From: a virus
Virus record (IMG/VR): IMGVR_UViG_3300033994_002805
Location: 1-29,459 of that record
Direction: 5' to 3' (one strand)
DNA length: 29,459 nucleotides
The notes beneath the pieces were generated by a model that worked only from the letters and a program-made list of their open reading frames with translations, made no database searches and had not been told where the DNA came from. Positions 23,307 to 29,459 of the stretch are shown here, in pieces; positions within the stretch are counted from its first letter, which is position 1; each line of letters opens with the position of its first letter. The position numbers and the translations under genes were made by a program.

Positions 23307-24347
23307 TTAGTTGCTTAAAGGGAATTTAATTGCAGGATGCGATTCATAGTTTTCTAAAAGTACATCACTTGGGGAACTACAATAGATTCCATCTTGGATA
23401 GTTACTTTTGGCAGTTTCATTGGTTGTCTATTTAATTGCTCTCTAACACCATCTTGTTGGTCTAAATAGATATGACAATCACCTAAATTACCAACTAATT
23501 CTTCAGGCACCATATTTACTTCATCTGCAATCATCATCAATAATAAAGCATAACTTGCAATGTTAAATGGTAAACCAAGTGGAGTATCTACTGAACGTTG
23601 GTTCCACATTAAAGAGATTGCTCTTGTTGGAGTTGAAGGTTTGGCTATTTCTTCTACAATATAAAGATTTTCCCATTCAACATTAGTGTTCTTCATAACC
23701 CATTGAACTTGTTCTTCCCATGTTAACTCTCTTGTATAAACTTGAAATCCATAATGACAAGGTGGAAGAACCATTTGGTCTAATTCACCTACATTCCAAG
23801 CATTAACCATCAATCGTCTAGAATCTGGGTTTGTTTTGAGATCTTGGATTAGTTTTTGTATTTGGTCTATTTCAGATATTCCATACTGCATTCCATCATC
23901 TTCAATTTTACCCCATTTTCTCCATTGTGCACCATACACAGGACCTAATTCACCCCACTTCTTAGCAAACTCATCATCCGTTTTGATTTTGTTGATGAAT
24001 TCTTCTTGAGTGAAAGAACGTTTTACTTGTTCATCCTCATAAAATTCGTGACCATCTTTATAAGCTGTACAATAATTCTTATAAGCATCACCATCCCAAA
24101 TATGACAATTATTGTCAACTAGGAACTTGATGTTTGTATCACCACGTAAAAACCATAACAATTCAGTTACAATTGTTTTAAATGGCATTTTCTTGGTTGT
24201 CAATAAAGGAAAGCCCAATCGCATATCGTGACGAATCTGTCTTCCAAATACTGAAATGGTTCCAGTGCCAGTGCGGTCTTGTTTTTTTACTCCATTGTTT
24301 AAAATGTCATGAAGTAGTTTTAGGTAGTCATGTTCTATGTTGTTCAT
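23307..24347 (-). CDS. thyA: Thymidylate synthase
   Basis: The start MNNIEHDYLKLLHDIL at 24347 overlaps the upstream small gene by ATGA, giving 346 residues. Key motifs are VKKQDRTGTGTISVFGRQIR, TELLWFLRGDTNIKFL, PVYGAQWRKW, PDSRRLMVNAWNV, the catalytic Cys in VLPPCHYGFQVY, and GLPFNIASYALL with the Asn that selects dUMP over dCMP, so it is a true dTMP synthase rather than a hydroxymethylase. An insertion of about 50 residues after the catalytic Cys (YTRELTWEEQVQWVMKNTNV onward) makes it longer than the 264-residue E. coli enzyme, as does one near residues 80-110. Confidence 0.96.
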   Translation of the reverse strand: MNNIEHDYLKLLHDILNNGVKKQDRTGTGTISVFGRQIRHDMRLGFPLLTTKKMPFKTIVTELLWFLRGDTNIKFLVDNNCHIWDGDAYKNYCTAYKDGHEFYEDEQVKRSFTQEEFINKIKTDDEFAKKWGELGPVYGAQWRKWGKIEDDGMQYGISEIDQIQKLIQDLKTNPDSRRLMVNAWNVGELDQMVLPPCHYGFQVYTRELTWEEQVQWVMKNTNVEWENLYIVEEIAKPSTPTRAISLMWNQRSVDTPLGLPFNIASYALLLMMIADEVNMVPEELVGNLGDCHIYLDQQDGVREQLNRQPMKLPKVTIQDGIYCSSPSDVLLENYESHPAIKFPLSN

Positions 24348-24517
24348 TTTGACCATTCTACAGTGAAACCAAAATCCCAAAACAATACATTAGCACTTAA
24401 GCAAAGTAATCTTACATTGCGGGATATTTTGTTGTGTGTTATATACATTGCAGGCCAAAGAGCCATTTGTGTAAATCCACCTTCTAAGGTGTTGTGTAAA
24501 TAAAATCTAATTCTCAT
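24344..24517 (-). CDS. 57-residue hypothetical protein upstream of thyA
   Basis: The ATG at 24517 lies in TAGTTATG just after the stop of the DUF1653-like gene and the frame ends in an ATGA overlap with thyA. The peptide starts MRIRFYLHNTLEGGFTQMAL and ends VLFWDFGFTVEWSK. It is rich in aromatics and has a hydrophobic middle, perhaps one short membrane-associated segment. Both junctions are what coupled genes show, which supports it as real. Function unknown. Confidence 0.62.
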   Translation of the reverse strand: MRIRFYLHNTLEGGFTQMALWPAMYITHNKISRNVRLLCLSANVLFWDFGFTVEWSK

Positions 24518-24519
24518 AA

Positions 24520-24753
24520 CTATAATTTTCTAAAACGGTTTGCTTGATAATCTTCCACACGTAATTTATCGTGCCATTCACTATACGGACGAGCATGGAA
24601 TCCTCCAAATGAAAGTGATTTGTATATTACAAGTACTTCATCTGTGTCTGTATGATTACACATTGCTACAATTTCATAAAGGCCACCTTTGTAGTGTTGC
24701 CAACGTTCTCCTGGTTTAGGGTAATCTCCTTGATTATTTTGTTTTGCTTCCAT
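24520..24753 (-). CDS. DUF1653-like small protein
   Basis: The 77-residue protein contains YPKPGERWQHYKGGLYEIV, MCNHTDTDEVLVIYKSLSFG and HARPYSEWHDKL, which match the DUF1653 pattern (HYKGxxYxV...H.E..E..VvYr.L...W.RP...F). This is a small beta-barrel domain of unknown function found in bacteria and phages. It starts inside the 3' end of the 42-residue gene (20-nt overlap). Its gene is in the thyA transcript; no activity can be inferred. Confidence 0.8.
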   Translation of the reverse strand: MEAKQNNQGDYPKPGERWQHYKGGLYEIVAMCNHTDTDEVLVIYKSLSFGGFHARPYSEWHDKLRVEDYQANRFRKL

Positions 24754-24862
24754 ATTTTTTCTTTAAATGTCTTGCCCAAGCATCTTGTTTTGAGGGGTGG
24801 ATGAAAAACCATCCTAGATTTAATTCAAACCATCTGTTTAATTTGTACCACATATTACGCAT
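24734..24862 (-). CDS. 42-residue hypothetical protein
   Basis: The ATG at 24862 overlaps the stop of the AT-hook gene by 8 nt; a second in-frame ATG is at 24853. The peptide starts MRNMWYKLNRWFELNLGWFF and ends ARHLKKKYGSKTK. It has an aromatic, partly amphipathic helix followed by a basic tail. It overlaps the next gene by 20 nt. The coupled start at 24862 makes it plausible, but the length is small enough that chance cannot be excluded. Confidence 0.5.
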   Translation of the reverse strand: MRNMWYKLNRWFELNLGWFFIHPSKQDAWARHLKKKYGSKTK

Positions 24863-25439
24863 TTTTTTTAGGTCTACCACGTTTTGCTTGTAAAACTCTA
24901 GGTAGGGGTTGGTTTAATACTTTTTTAGGACGCCCACGCATGTCTTTACGAACACCAGCTGGGAGTTTGTATAAAAATTCTTCTGCAAAGTAATAGAACT
25001 CTAAAATAGTGCCGTTGAATTTAACAAATTTTTCCTCTAGTTCTTCTCTAGTAATTCTATATTCAGCTGTAAATGCTTCATATAAAGCAAGCATACGATT
25101 TGTTTCTTCCTTTTCAAAGTCTTCCATCAATTTTTTGTAACGTTGAATGTCAACTGCAAGTAACTCAAGTTGATAACGAGTATCGTGTTTGGTCAAGTCA
25201 AGTTTGTCTTTTGCAGTATAAAGTGCAAGTTGCGCTTGCCAAAAATAAGGAGATGGATTGAAATCACCATTTAGAATACGGTCTTTAAGTAAAGCACGTT
25301 TACCTAATGGAACAACTTTGTCTGTGTGGGTTCTCCACCACATAAATTTATTGTAGTTGAGTGGTTGGAGCTTTTTGATATGCTCCATAACTGTTTCTTT
25401 ACTATGACGAATATTACTTTCTTTGATAAATGCGTACAT
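24855..25439 (-). CDS. Protein with two C-terminal AT-hook motifs (194 aa)
   Basis: The first 160 residues are helical, including HIKKLQPLNYNKFMWWRTHT and YQLELLAVDIQRYKKLMEDF. The last 30 residues hold two AT-hook cores, DMRGRPKKVL and AKRGRPKKNA, separated by about 11 residues. AT hooks bind the minor groove of AT-rich DNA, so it is likely a DNA-binding phage protein, perhaps a regulator or architectural factor. It is first in the transcript that carries thyA and is preceded by the CGTACATTTA promoter-like box. No known family for the helical part was recognised. Confidence 0.72.
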   Translation of the reverse strand: MYAFIKESNIRHSKETVMEHIKKLQPLNYNKFMWWRTHTDKVVPLGKRALLKDRILNGDFNPSPYFWQAQLALYTAKDKLDLTKHDTRYQLELLAVDIQRYKKLMEDFEKEETNRMLALYEAFTAEYRITREELEEKFVKFNGTILEFYYFAEEFLYKLPAGVRKDMRGRPKKVLNQPLPRVLQAKRGRPKKNA

Positions 25440-25454
25440 AACCTTTGTTTTCGC

Positions 25455-25478
25455 TAAATGTACGAAGATTCTTTAAGA
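25455..25478 (-). promoter_or_regulatory. Candidate promoter of the thyA operon
   Basis: The sense strand holds TCTTAAAG (25471-25478), six bases, then CGTACATTTA (25455-25464), followed by the ATG at 25439. Both boxes and the spacing repeat upstream of folE. Confidence 0.55.
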
Positions 25479-25491
25479 AAGCCAAGTATTT

Positions 25492-26214
25492 TTAAGCAAT
25501 TTCAAAAGAACCATTCCAAAGAAATCTATCACTATTTGCCCATGTAAATGGTTGAGTTGCATTAACATCTAATGCTGTGCCGCCTGTTGATTGGTACTGT
25601 ATTGCTGTTTTAAAATTAAATCCAGCGCGTGCTCCGTTTAATACAGCATTATACCAAGCTGAGCCATTATCTAGTAAATTTGTTGTCATTAATATAGCAT
25701 CAGCGTGTGATGCTGTAAATGGCATTGAAACATACCATTCTCCAGAACCAAATGTTGTAGATGATCCCATTACTATATTACCTCTTACAAAACAAGTTTT
25801 ACCAATTACTTTATACCAACCTTGTAATGAACCGTTTCCAATCACAGGATTAACGGATGCTGCTGTCCAAACAGGAGTATATGAAGTCCAGGTACCTTCA
25901 TATGAAGGGACAATAGAAGCAGTACTTGCATAAGAAGCACTTGTAGAAGTTAATGAACTTAAATCTACAGTAAATGTGTCTCCGTTTCCTTTTGTAAATG
26001 TTAAACGAGGGTCTGAAAAAGATGCTGTTGTTAATAGAGATCCTGTATTAGTAGAGTTATCCCCACTTAAAGCATATGATGCTGTAATGGCTGAGCTAAC
26101 TAAAGTATTTTGGAGGGTAATAGATCCTTCTTGAGGGAGATAATATTCTTCTCCTGTATTAGGAACTATAACTTTTATCCAATTTAAGGATTGTACTGAT
26201 TGTAAATTTTCCAT
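25492..26214 (-). CDS. Fibre-like or receptor-binding structural protein
   Basis: The 240-residue protein has a start region that mentions EYYLPQEGSITLQNTLVSSA, then a Ser/Thr/Ala-rich segment (ASYALSGDNSTNTGSLL, SSLTSTSASYASTASIV) typical of Bacteroidota phage fibres, and DPRLTFTKGNGDTFTVDLSS. From about residue 105 a C-terminal beta domain begins (EGTWTSYTPVWTAAS, NGSLQGWYKVIGKTCFVRGN, GSGEWYVSMPF), a pattern seen in phage tip or decoration domains. Likely a tail fibre tip or head decoration. It lies 5 nt after a late-type element. Confidence 0.7.
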   Translation of the reverse strand: MENLQSVQSLNWIKVIVPNTGEEYYLPQEGSITLQNTLVSSAITASYALSGDNSTNTGSLLTTASFSDPRLTFTKGNGDTFTVDLSSLTSTSASYASTASIVPSYEGTWTSYTPVWTAASVNPVIGNGSLQGWYKVIGKTCFVRGNIVMGSSTTFGSGEWYVSMPFTASHADAILMTTNLLDNGSAWYNAVLNGARAGFNFKTAIQYQSTGGTALDVNATQPFTWANSDRFLWNGSFEIA

Positions 26215-26219
26215 CTCGT

Positions 26220-26230
26220 ATTATAAATAT
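26220..26230 (-). promoter_or_regulatory. Candidate late element ATATTTATAAT
   Basis: The sense strand reads TTAATATTTATAATACGAGATGG; the gene ATG follows within six bases, and the element begins at the stop codon of the upstream gene. A transcript starting from it would have almost no leader. Confidence 0.45.
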
Positions 26231-27249
26231 TAATACGTTATGATATTATCTAGGTCCCTTAAACGATTTTGTAGTTGTTCAATGGCAGGAGCTGCTTTTC
26301 TACCTGATACTCCTGAACGGTTTATTTTGTCTATTTCAAATTGAATAGCTTGTTTTTCTGCTTCAATCTCCTCTTTTGGGGTTGTTTGTTGAGATTCAAT
26401 TACAGGTTCAGGTTCAATTGGTTTTGGTTCACCATAAATGTTTATTTTAGGTTTGCGTTGTTCAAATGCTTGATTTGTTGCTATAACAAGGGTAATGGCT
26501 AGTGGATCAAACACAAAAATTAACATGAATATGAACCAATTTGCAACCGTTTTAAGGTCAGCTCCCGTAATTTCACTTACATATTGTACAGCACCTAGTT
26601 CATTTGCCTCACTTGCTTTAGATTCCATATCTAAAATTTGAATATCTAGGTTTGTAATGGAATCGTTTAAAGCATCTATTTTAGTAGATAGTTTATCTCT
26701 ATTGGTTTGAGCACCTGCAAGTTGTGTTTCAAATGATTTACGGTTAGCATTATTTGCTTTTGTAACCATTTGTCCAGTTTTAGCATCTACTGATTGAGTG
26801 GTTGTATTTGTGGATAAAGCATTACGTAACTGGGAAATGTCTTTGTCTAGAATGGTTTTTTCTTTGGAGAGTTCAAGTTTAATTTCCTCAAATCTCTGTT
26901 TTTTAACTTCTATATTTTGAATTTGTTTGGTTCCAATTTCAAGTTTAGCAATATTTTCTTGAAATCCTGTACTTAATAAACCATAAATTCCAATAGAAGT
27001 AATAACAGATAACACTACTAGTGCTACAGTTAAATATACTTTTAAAAGAGCATATGTTTTTTTCCATGCATTATGGAGATAAGTTGCAATTGCAATTTTG
27101 GATACTTCCAAAAATGAACCCATTACAATCACAGGTATAGCTACACCGGTAAATACTACAGATAAACCAATTACACTATAATAAGCTGCTGTTGACGATA
27201 GTCCTATCGCACAAAACAGCAAAAACCAAGGTAAATATTTTTGTTGCAT
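26230..27249 (-). CDS. Membrane protein with central coiled coil (339 aa)
   Basis: Three N-terminal hydrophobic segments (about residues 5-27, 30-52 and 70-95, including PWFLLFCAIGLSSTAAYY and LTVALVVLSVITSIGIYGLL) are followed by a long coiled coil (KQRFEEIKLELSKEKTILDK, NRDKLSTKIDALNDSITNLD), a fourth membrane segment (WFIFMLIFVFDPLAITLVIA) and a Pro/Glu-rich cytoplasmic tail. It starts with a TATATTTC box just after a terminator. The topology suggests a large periplasmic or cytoplasmic rod between membrane helices. Function unknown; it could alter the host envelope or prevent superinfection. Confidence 0.75.
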   Translation of the reverse strand: MQQKYLPWFLLFCAIGLSSTAAYYSVIGLSVVFTGVAIPVIVMGSFLEVSKIAIATYLHNAWKKTYALLKVYLTVALVVLSVITSIGIYGLLSTGFQENIAKLEIGTKQIQNIEVKKQRFEEIKLELSKEKTILDKDISQLRNALSTNTTTQSVDAKTGQMVTKANNANRKSFETQLAGAQTNRDKLSTKIDALNDSITNLDIQILDMESKASEANELGAVQYVSEITGADLKTVANWFIFMLIFVFDPLAITLVIATNQAFEQRKPKINIYGEPKPIEPEPVIESQQTTPKEEIEAEKQAIQFEIDKINRSGVSGRKAAPAIEQLQNRLRDLDNIITY

Positions 27250-27253
27250 GGTC

Positions 27254-27263
27254 GGAAATATAA
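27254..27263 (-). promoter_or_regulatory. Candidate TAnnTTT-type promoter
   Basis: TTATATTTCC lies between the terminator stem and the ATG at 27249. It also serves as the imperfect T-rich tract of that terminator. Confidence 0.35.
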
Positions 27264-27283
27264 GGAGCCCCTATCGGGGCTCC
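27264..27283 (-). terminator. Strong hairpin terminator after the lysis cassette
   Basis: The stem GGAGCCCC / GGGGCTCC (8 bp, GC-rich) has a 4-base loop, GATA. The following TTATATTT is a poor T tract, so release may be incomplete. It lies 22 nt after the stop of the M15 peptidase gene. Confidence 0.8.
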
Positions 27284-27304
27284 AAGAATTTTTAAAAATT
27301 TTAA

Positions 27305-27772
27305 TTATTTGTATGGTACATAAGATGTAGCACCACCTTTTCTAACCGCTTTAAGGATTTGTTTACGTTGCTTTCCTGTTGACTCGTAAGAAACGTGTAC
27401 CCAATCTGGGTTAGCATCTGTTCCAAATTCCCAAATTAATTGATCAAAATTTAGATTTTCTTTAATAAAATCAAACACCATTTTGTTTGTAACACCACCT
27501 GCATGTCCATCCATATCGATGTCAATTGCTTCACCTGTACAATGTTGTGAAGAAGCGGCACCACCAATTGCTTTATTTAAAGCAGCTGAACGGTAACCTG
27601 AAGAAATGTGGATTGGTTTTCCAAAATGTTTTCTAATTGGCTCAAAAACGTTTTCAGCCAATAGTTTGAAATTAGCAATGTGGGCTTCTGTTGGCATGTT
27701 TGAAACCCCTCTGCGTTTTGCAGTTTCACTACGTGTTACTTCTGCTAATGATAAATGTTCACTTAGTTGCAT
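27305..27772 (-). CDS. M15 family D,D-carboxypeptidase/endopeptidase (endolysin-like)
   Basis: The 155-residue protein has the Peptidase_M15_3 pattern: HISSGYRSAALNKAIGGAAS, SQHCTGEAIDIDMDGHAGG with the zinc His and Asp, and ANPDWVHVSYEST with the final zinc His. It would cleave stem or cross-link peptides of peptidoglycan. No signal peptide is visible, so release needs a holin or virion delivery. It follows the GH19 enzyme gene by 6 nt, so two enzymes with different bond targets are produced together. Confidence 0.92.
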   Translation of the reverse strand: MQLSEHLSLAEVTRSETAKRRGVSNMPTEAHIANFKLLAENVFEPIRKHFGKPIHISSGYRSAALNKAIGGAASSQHCTGEAIDIDMDGHAGGVTNKMVFDFIKENLNFDQLIWEFGTDANPDWVHVSYESTGKQRKQILKAVRKGGATSYVPYK

Positions 27773-27778
27773 AGTTTA

Positions 27779-28390
27779 TTATTTAACGTATTCGTAATAT
27801 TTGTATGTTTTTGCTTTACGGTCTTCTAATCCGTGAGTACCTCCGTTAATGCGTTTTGTCAATGCTAAAATAGCAGCATCATTGATTCCTTGATCACAAA
27901 TAGCCCACAATTTATTTCTTTCAAAGAAAAACATTGCTGATTCAAAAGAATATTTTGTAGCTACTAGATCAGGATTTTCCATCACTTCGTTATTGCCTAA
28001 ATACTTTGCAAACGCCTCATAATTAGCTTTACCAGTCAATTGTAATGCACCACGACCTCTAAATTTCCAACCATCGCCTGAAGCTTCGTTTCCGTTACCC
28101 ATTCTATCTGCATAAACTCGGTTAGCAATTTTTTCAGGTTGACGAGCATAAGATTCTTCTAGGTTACCAGGAAAATATTTCCCAAAGATACCTTGTAAAC
28201 CTTGTGCTGAATAATTTAGGTTTTCGCTAAATGCTTTAAAGCCACCTGTTTCGTGTGATGTTTGTGCAAAGAAATGTGCTGCGCGAATTGGGGTTAACTT
28301 AAGCAATGTCATTGCTGCTTTCATTGTACCTGGGCCAAAAGCACCATCTGCGGCTACTCCGGCTCTTTCTTGTAAACTTTTTAAGCTCAT
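27779..28390 (-). CDS. Glycoside hydrolase family 19 endolysin
   Basis: The 203-residue protein begins with a short repeat like a peptidoglycan-binding domain (LQERAGVAADGAFGPGTMKA) and then the GH19 pattern: AAHFFAQTSHETGGFKAFSE with the catalytic Glu, NLNYSAQGLQGIFGKYFPGN, ANRVYADRMGNGNEASGDGW, FRGRGALQLTGKANYEAF. Phage GH19 enzymes act as muramidase-like endolysins. The start overlaps the holin-candidate stop by one base (TAATG). No signal sequence is visible. Confidence 0.93.
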   Translation of the reverse strand: MSLKSLQERAGVAADGAFGPGTMKAAMTLLKLTPIRAAHFFAQTSHETGGFKAFSENLNYSAQGLQGIFGKYFPGNLEESYARQPEKIANRVYADRMGNGNEASGDGWKFRGRGALQLTGKANYEAFAKYLGNNEVMENPDLVATKYSFESAMFFFERNKLWAICDQGINDAAILALTKRINGGTHGLEDRKAKTYKYYEYVK

Positions 28391-28647
28391 TATCCTTCTG
28401 TTTCGTCGTTACTATCTTTACCTTTATTAATCCATTTATCAACAGAAGCAATTCCAAATGAACCTAGTACAATTACCATAAATCCATCAAAAATAAACTC
28501 GTTGATTACTAATGGTTTGCCTGAAAAACCTGTAAGGATATCTACTCCTAGGGCAATTACCATCATAAAAAATGCGATAAAACCAACTACTGCTTTTTCG
28601 TTGATTGAATTGTTGTCGTCAAACAACTGTCTAAAAAATTTTCTCAT
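28390..28647 (-). CDS. Holin candidate, two membrane helices (85 aa)
   Basis: The protein has a short charged N-terminus (MRKFFRQLFDDNNSINEK), membrane helix 1 (AVVGFIAFFMMVIALGVDIL), a turn, membrane helix 2 (FIFDGFMVIVLGSFGIASVD) and a charged C-terminus (KWINKGKDSNDETEG). Size, two helices and position directly before two endolysin genes fit a class II holin, which would release them to the cell wall. No sequence family was recognised, so the call rests on topology and context. Confidence 0.75.
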   Translation of the reverse strand: MRKFFRQLFDDNNSINEKAVVGFIAFFMMVIALGVDILTGFSGKPLVINEFIFDGFMVIVLGSFGIASVDKWINKGKDSNDETEG

Positions 28648-28660
28648 AATGTTTTCTTTT

Positions 28661-28671
28661 ATTATAAATAT
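28661..28671 (-). promoter_or_regulatory. Candidate late promoter of the lysis cassette
   Basis: The sense strand reads TTAATATTTATAATAAAAG, sharing ATATTTATAATAAAA with the element at 6131. It is 14 nt upstream of the holin ATG and overlaps the stop codon of the secreted-protein gene. Confidence 0.55.
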
Positions 28672-29123
28672 TAAGGTTTTGAATAAAATTCAATTTGGTT
28701 TTGGGCGTGCTCCAGTAACCAAGGCTCTATATTTGGTAATAAAAGAAGGAATTGCATTTCATATACGTAGCACCTAAATTCTTCTTGATGCTCGGTCATT
28801 TTATAGCCTTTCCTTTGAAAATATAGGTGTAAAGATTCATGAACTAGTACTGCTGCTATGTTGTTTATGTTTTTTGATTTGATATCTCTTTGAGAAATCA
28901 ATATAACATATCCACTTTCGGTTGTTGAAAAAGGAGCAGTTGAATAGCTGATTTGGGAACAATTTTCGAGTAATACTTTATAGCGTGTTGTATCGTATTG
29001 TTTTATCAAGTCTATCGCTTGTTCAACGGTTTGTTTCCAACCATCACCAACATCATCGATTTTGATTTGAGCAAATAGATTAACCGATAAAAATAAATTA
29101 AGGCATAGTAATAACTGCTTCAT
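28671..29123 (-). CDS. Secreted protein with HExxH metallopeptidase-like motif
   Basis: The 150-residue protein starts with a signal peptide MKQLLLCLNLFLSVNLFAQ, ending in the FAQ cleavage site typical of Bacteroidota. The mature part has an HExxH motif in AAVLVHESLHLYFQRKGYK, followed by EEFRCYVYEMQFLLLL, whose Glu about 22 residues on could be the third zinc ligand. This is a minimal zincin-like arrangement. It would act in the periplasm or outside; cutting host surface proteins or peptidoglycan links is possible but unproven. It overlaps the upstream gene by 26 nt and precedes the lysis genes. Confidence 0.72.
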   Translation of the reverse strand: MKQLLLCLNLFLSVNLFAQIKIDDVGDGWKQTVEQAIDLIKQYDTTRYKVLLENCSQISYSTAPFSTTESGYVILISQRDIKSKNINNIAAVLVHESLHLYFQRKGYKMTEHQEEFRCYVYEMQFLLLLPNIEPWLLEHAQNQIEFYSKP

Positions 29124-29459
29124 GGATGCCTTTTTTAAGTGCAGATGATACAGTCATTTTAGAAAATGGCACTTTATTATCTACTAGTTCAATCATAACT
29201 GCTCTTACTTCGGTTTCAGATTCACCTATACCTTCATAACATTTTCCTTTATAGTAAATGCGTACACCTACCTGGGTTATTTGGTTTGTTTTTTCAACTC
29301 CTACAATTCGGATTGTATATTTTGGGATACCAAAGTAAAATATTTCTACTTTAACAGGCTCTCCAGTTTCAGCCATACAGTATTTTTCAGATAATTCATC
29401 TTCAACGATTTGTTTTACACCAAAGCGAATGTCTCTATTTCCAAGTTCACGTAGTTTAG
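29098..29459 (-). CDS. Partial CDS, C-terminal part of a conserved protein
   Basis: An ATG at 29376 gives 92 residues, but the same frame stays open to the window edge (KLRELGNRDIRFGVKQIVED precedes the Met and reads as real protein), so the true start is probably outside. The visible part is beta-rich: PVKVEIFYFGIPKYTIRIVG, TQVGVRIYYKGKCYEGIGES, then a helix (ETEVRAVMIELVDNKVPFSK) and KKGIHEAVITMP. It looks like a complete small alpha/beta domain. No family was recognised. Confidence 0.65.
   Translation of the reverse strand, partial: KLRELGNRDIRFGVKQIVEDELSEKYCMAETGEPVKVEIFYFGIPKYTIRIVGVEKTNQITQVGVRIYYKGKCYEGIGESETEVRAVMIELVDNKVPFSKMTVSSALKKGIHEAVITMP

Noticed and set aside
23307-24347. 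dCMP or dUMP hydroxymethylase instead of thymidylate synthase
   Set aside because: The Asn in GLPFNIASYALL and the overall pattern fit dUMP methylation; hydroxymethylases differ at this position.
25577-25933. Plus-strand 118-codon frame opposite the fibre-like gene
   Set aside because: All other genes are on the minus strand, and the fibre-like protein has the clear domain pattern.

Overview
The window reads as part of the genome of a large lytic tailed phage, a distant relative of the T4 superfamily, that probably infects a member of the Bacteroidota. The phage assignment rests on a T4-type replisome (family B polymerase gp43, sliding clamp gp45, clamp loader gp44 and gp62), a lysis cassette, fibre-like and other virion-like genes, and dense packing with 1-35 nt overlaps. 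The host assignment rests on three things. The DNA is AT-rich. A secreted protein has a signal peptide ending in FAQ, typical of Bacteroidota. Many genes lack a Shine-Dalgarno and are preceded by boxes of the form TAnnTTT(A/G), like the Bacteroidota -7 element. Every supported gene is on the minus strand, so transcription runs from high to low coordinates.

Layout in the direction of transcription: (1) 29.5-25.5 kb holds virion and lysis genes: a truncated gene, a secreted HExxH protein, a holin candidate, a GH19 endolysin, an M15 peptidase, a membrane coiled-coil protein and a fibre-like protein. (2) 25.4-22.9 kb holds an AT-hook protein, several very small genes, a DUF1653-like protein, thymidylate synthase and an acyl-CoA thioesterase. 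(3) 22.9-20.7 kb holds membrane proteins, a lytic transglycosylase and a DpdA-like DNA transglycosylase, closed by a terminator. (4) 20.7-15.9 kb holds QueC, QueD, thioredoxin, QueE, a hypoxanthine phosphoribosyltransferase, FolE and a MazG-like protein. (5) 15.9-12.4 kb holds DNA polymerase and clamp. (6) 12.3-9.7 kb holds a GroES-GroEL operon closed by a terminator. (7) 9.7-5.2 kb mixes clamp-loader genes with probable virion proteins that share a short 'MLAG-IITE / RAGIIK' terminal tag. (8) 5.1-1 kb holds a Cas4/RecB-like nuclease, a small ribbon-helix-helix-like protein and three glycosyltransferases.

The main system is a near-complete pathway for 7-deazaguanine DNA modification. FolE, QueD, QueE and QueC would make preQ0 from GTP, and the DpdA-like transglycosylase would exchange it for guanine in the phage DNA, probably to evade restriction. 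Several parts are atypical: QueC has no zinc-binding cysteines, QueE has an expanded iron-sulfur loop (CX3CX7C), and an Hpt-type phosphoribosyltransferase and a CMPC thioredoxin are translationally linked to QueE. The second theme is a full GroEL/GroES pair. The third is a set of short conserved protein termini that look like capsid-targeting tags.

Two promoter classes can be proposed by eye: TAnnTTT-type boxes before metabolism and replication operons, and an ATATTTATAA(A/T) element, close to the T4 late consensus TATAAATA, before virion and lysis genes. No tRNA, rRNA, CRISPR array, insertion sequence or integrase was recognised. There is no gene-free stretch longer than 300 bases.
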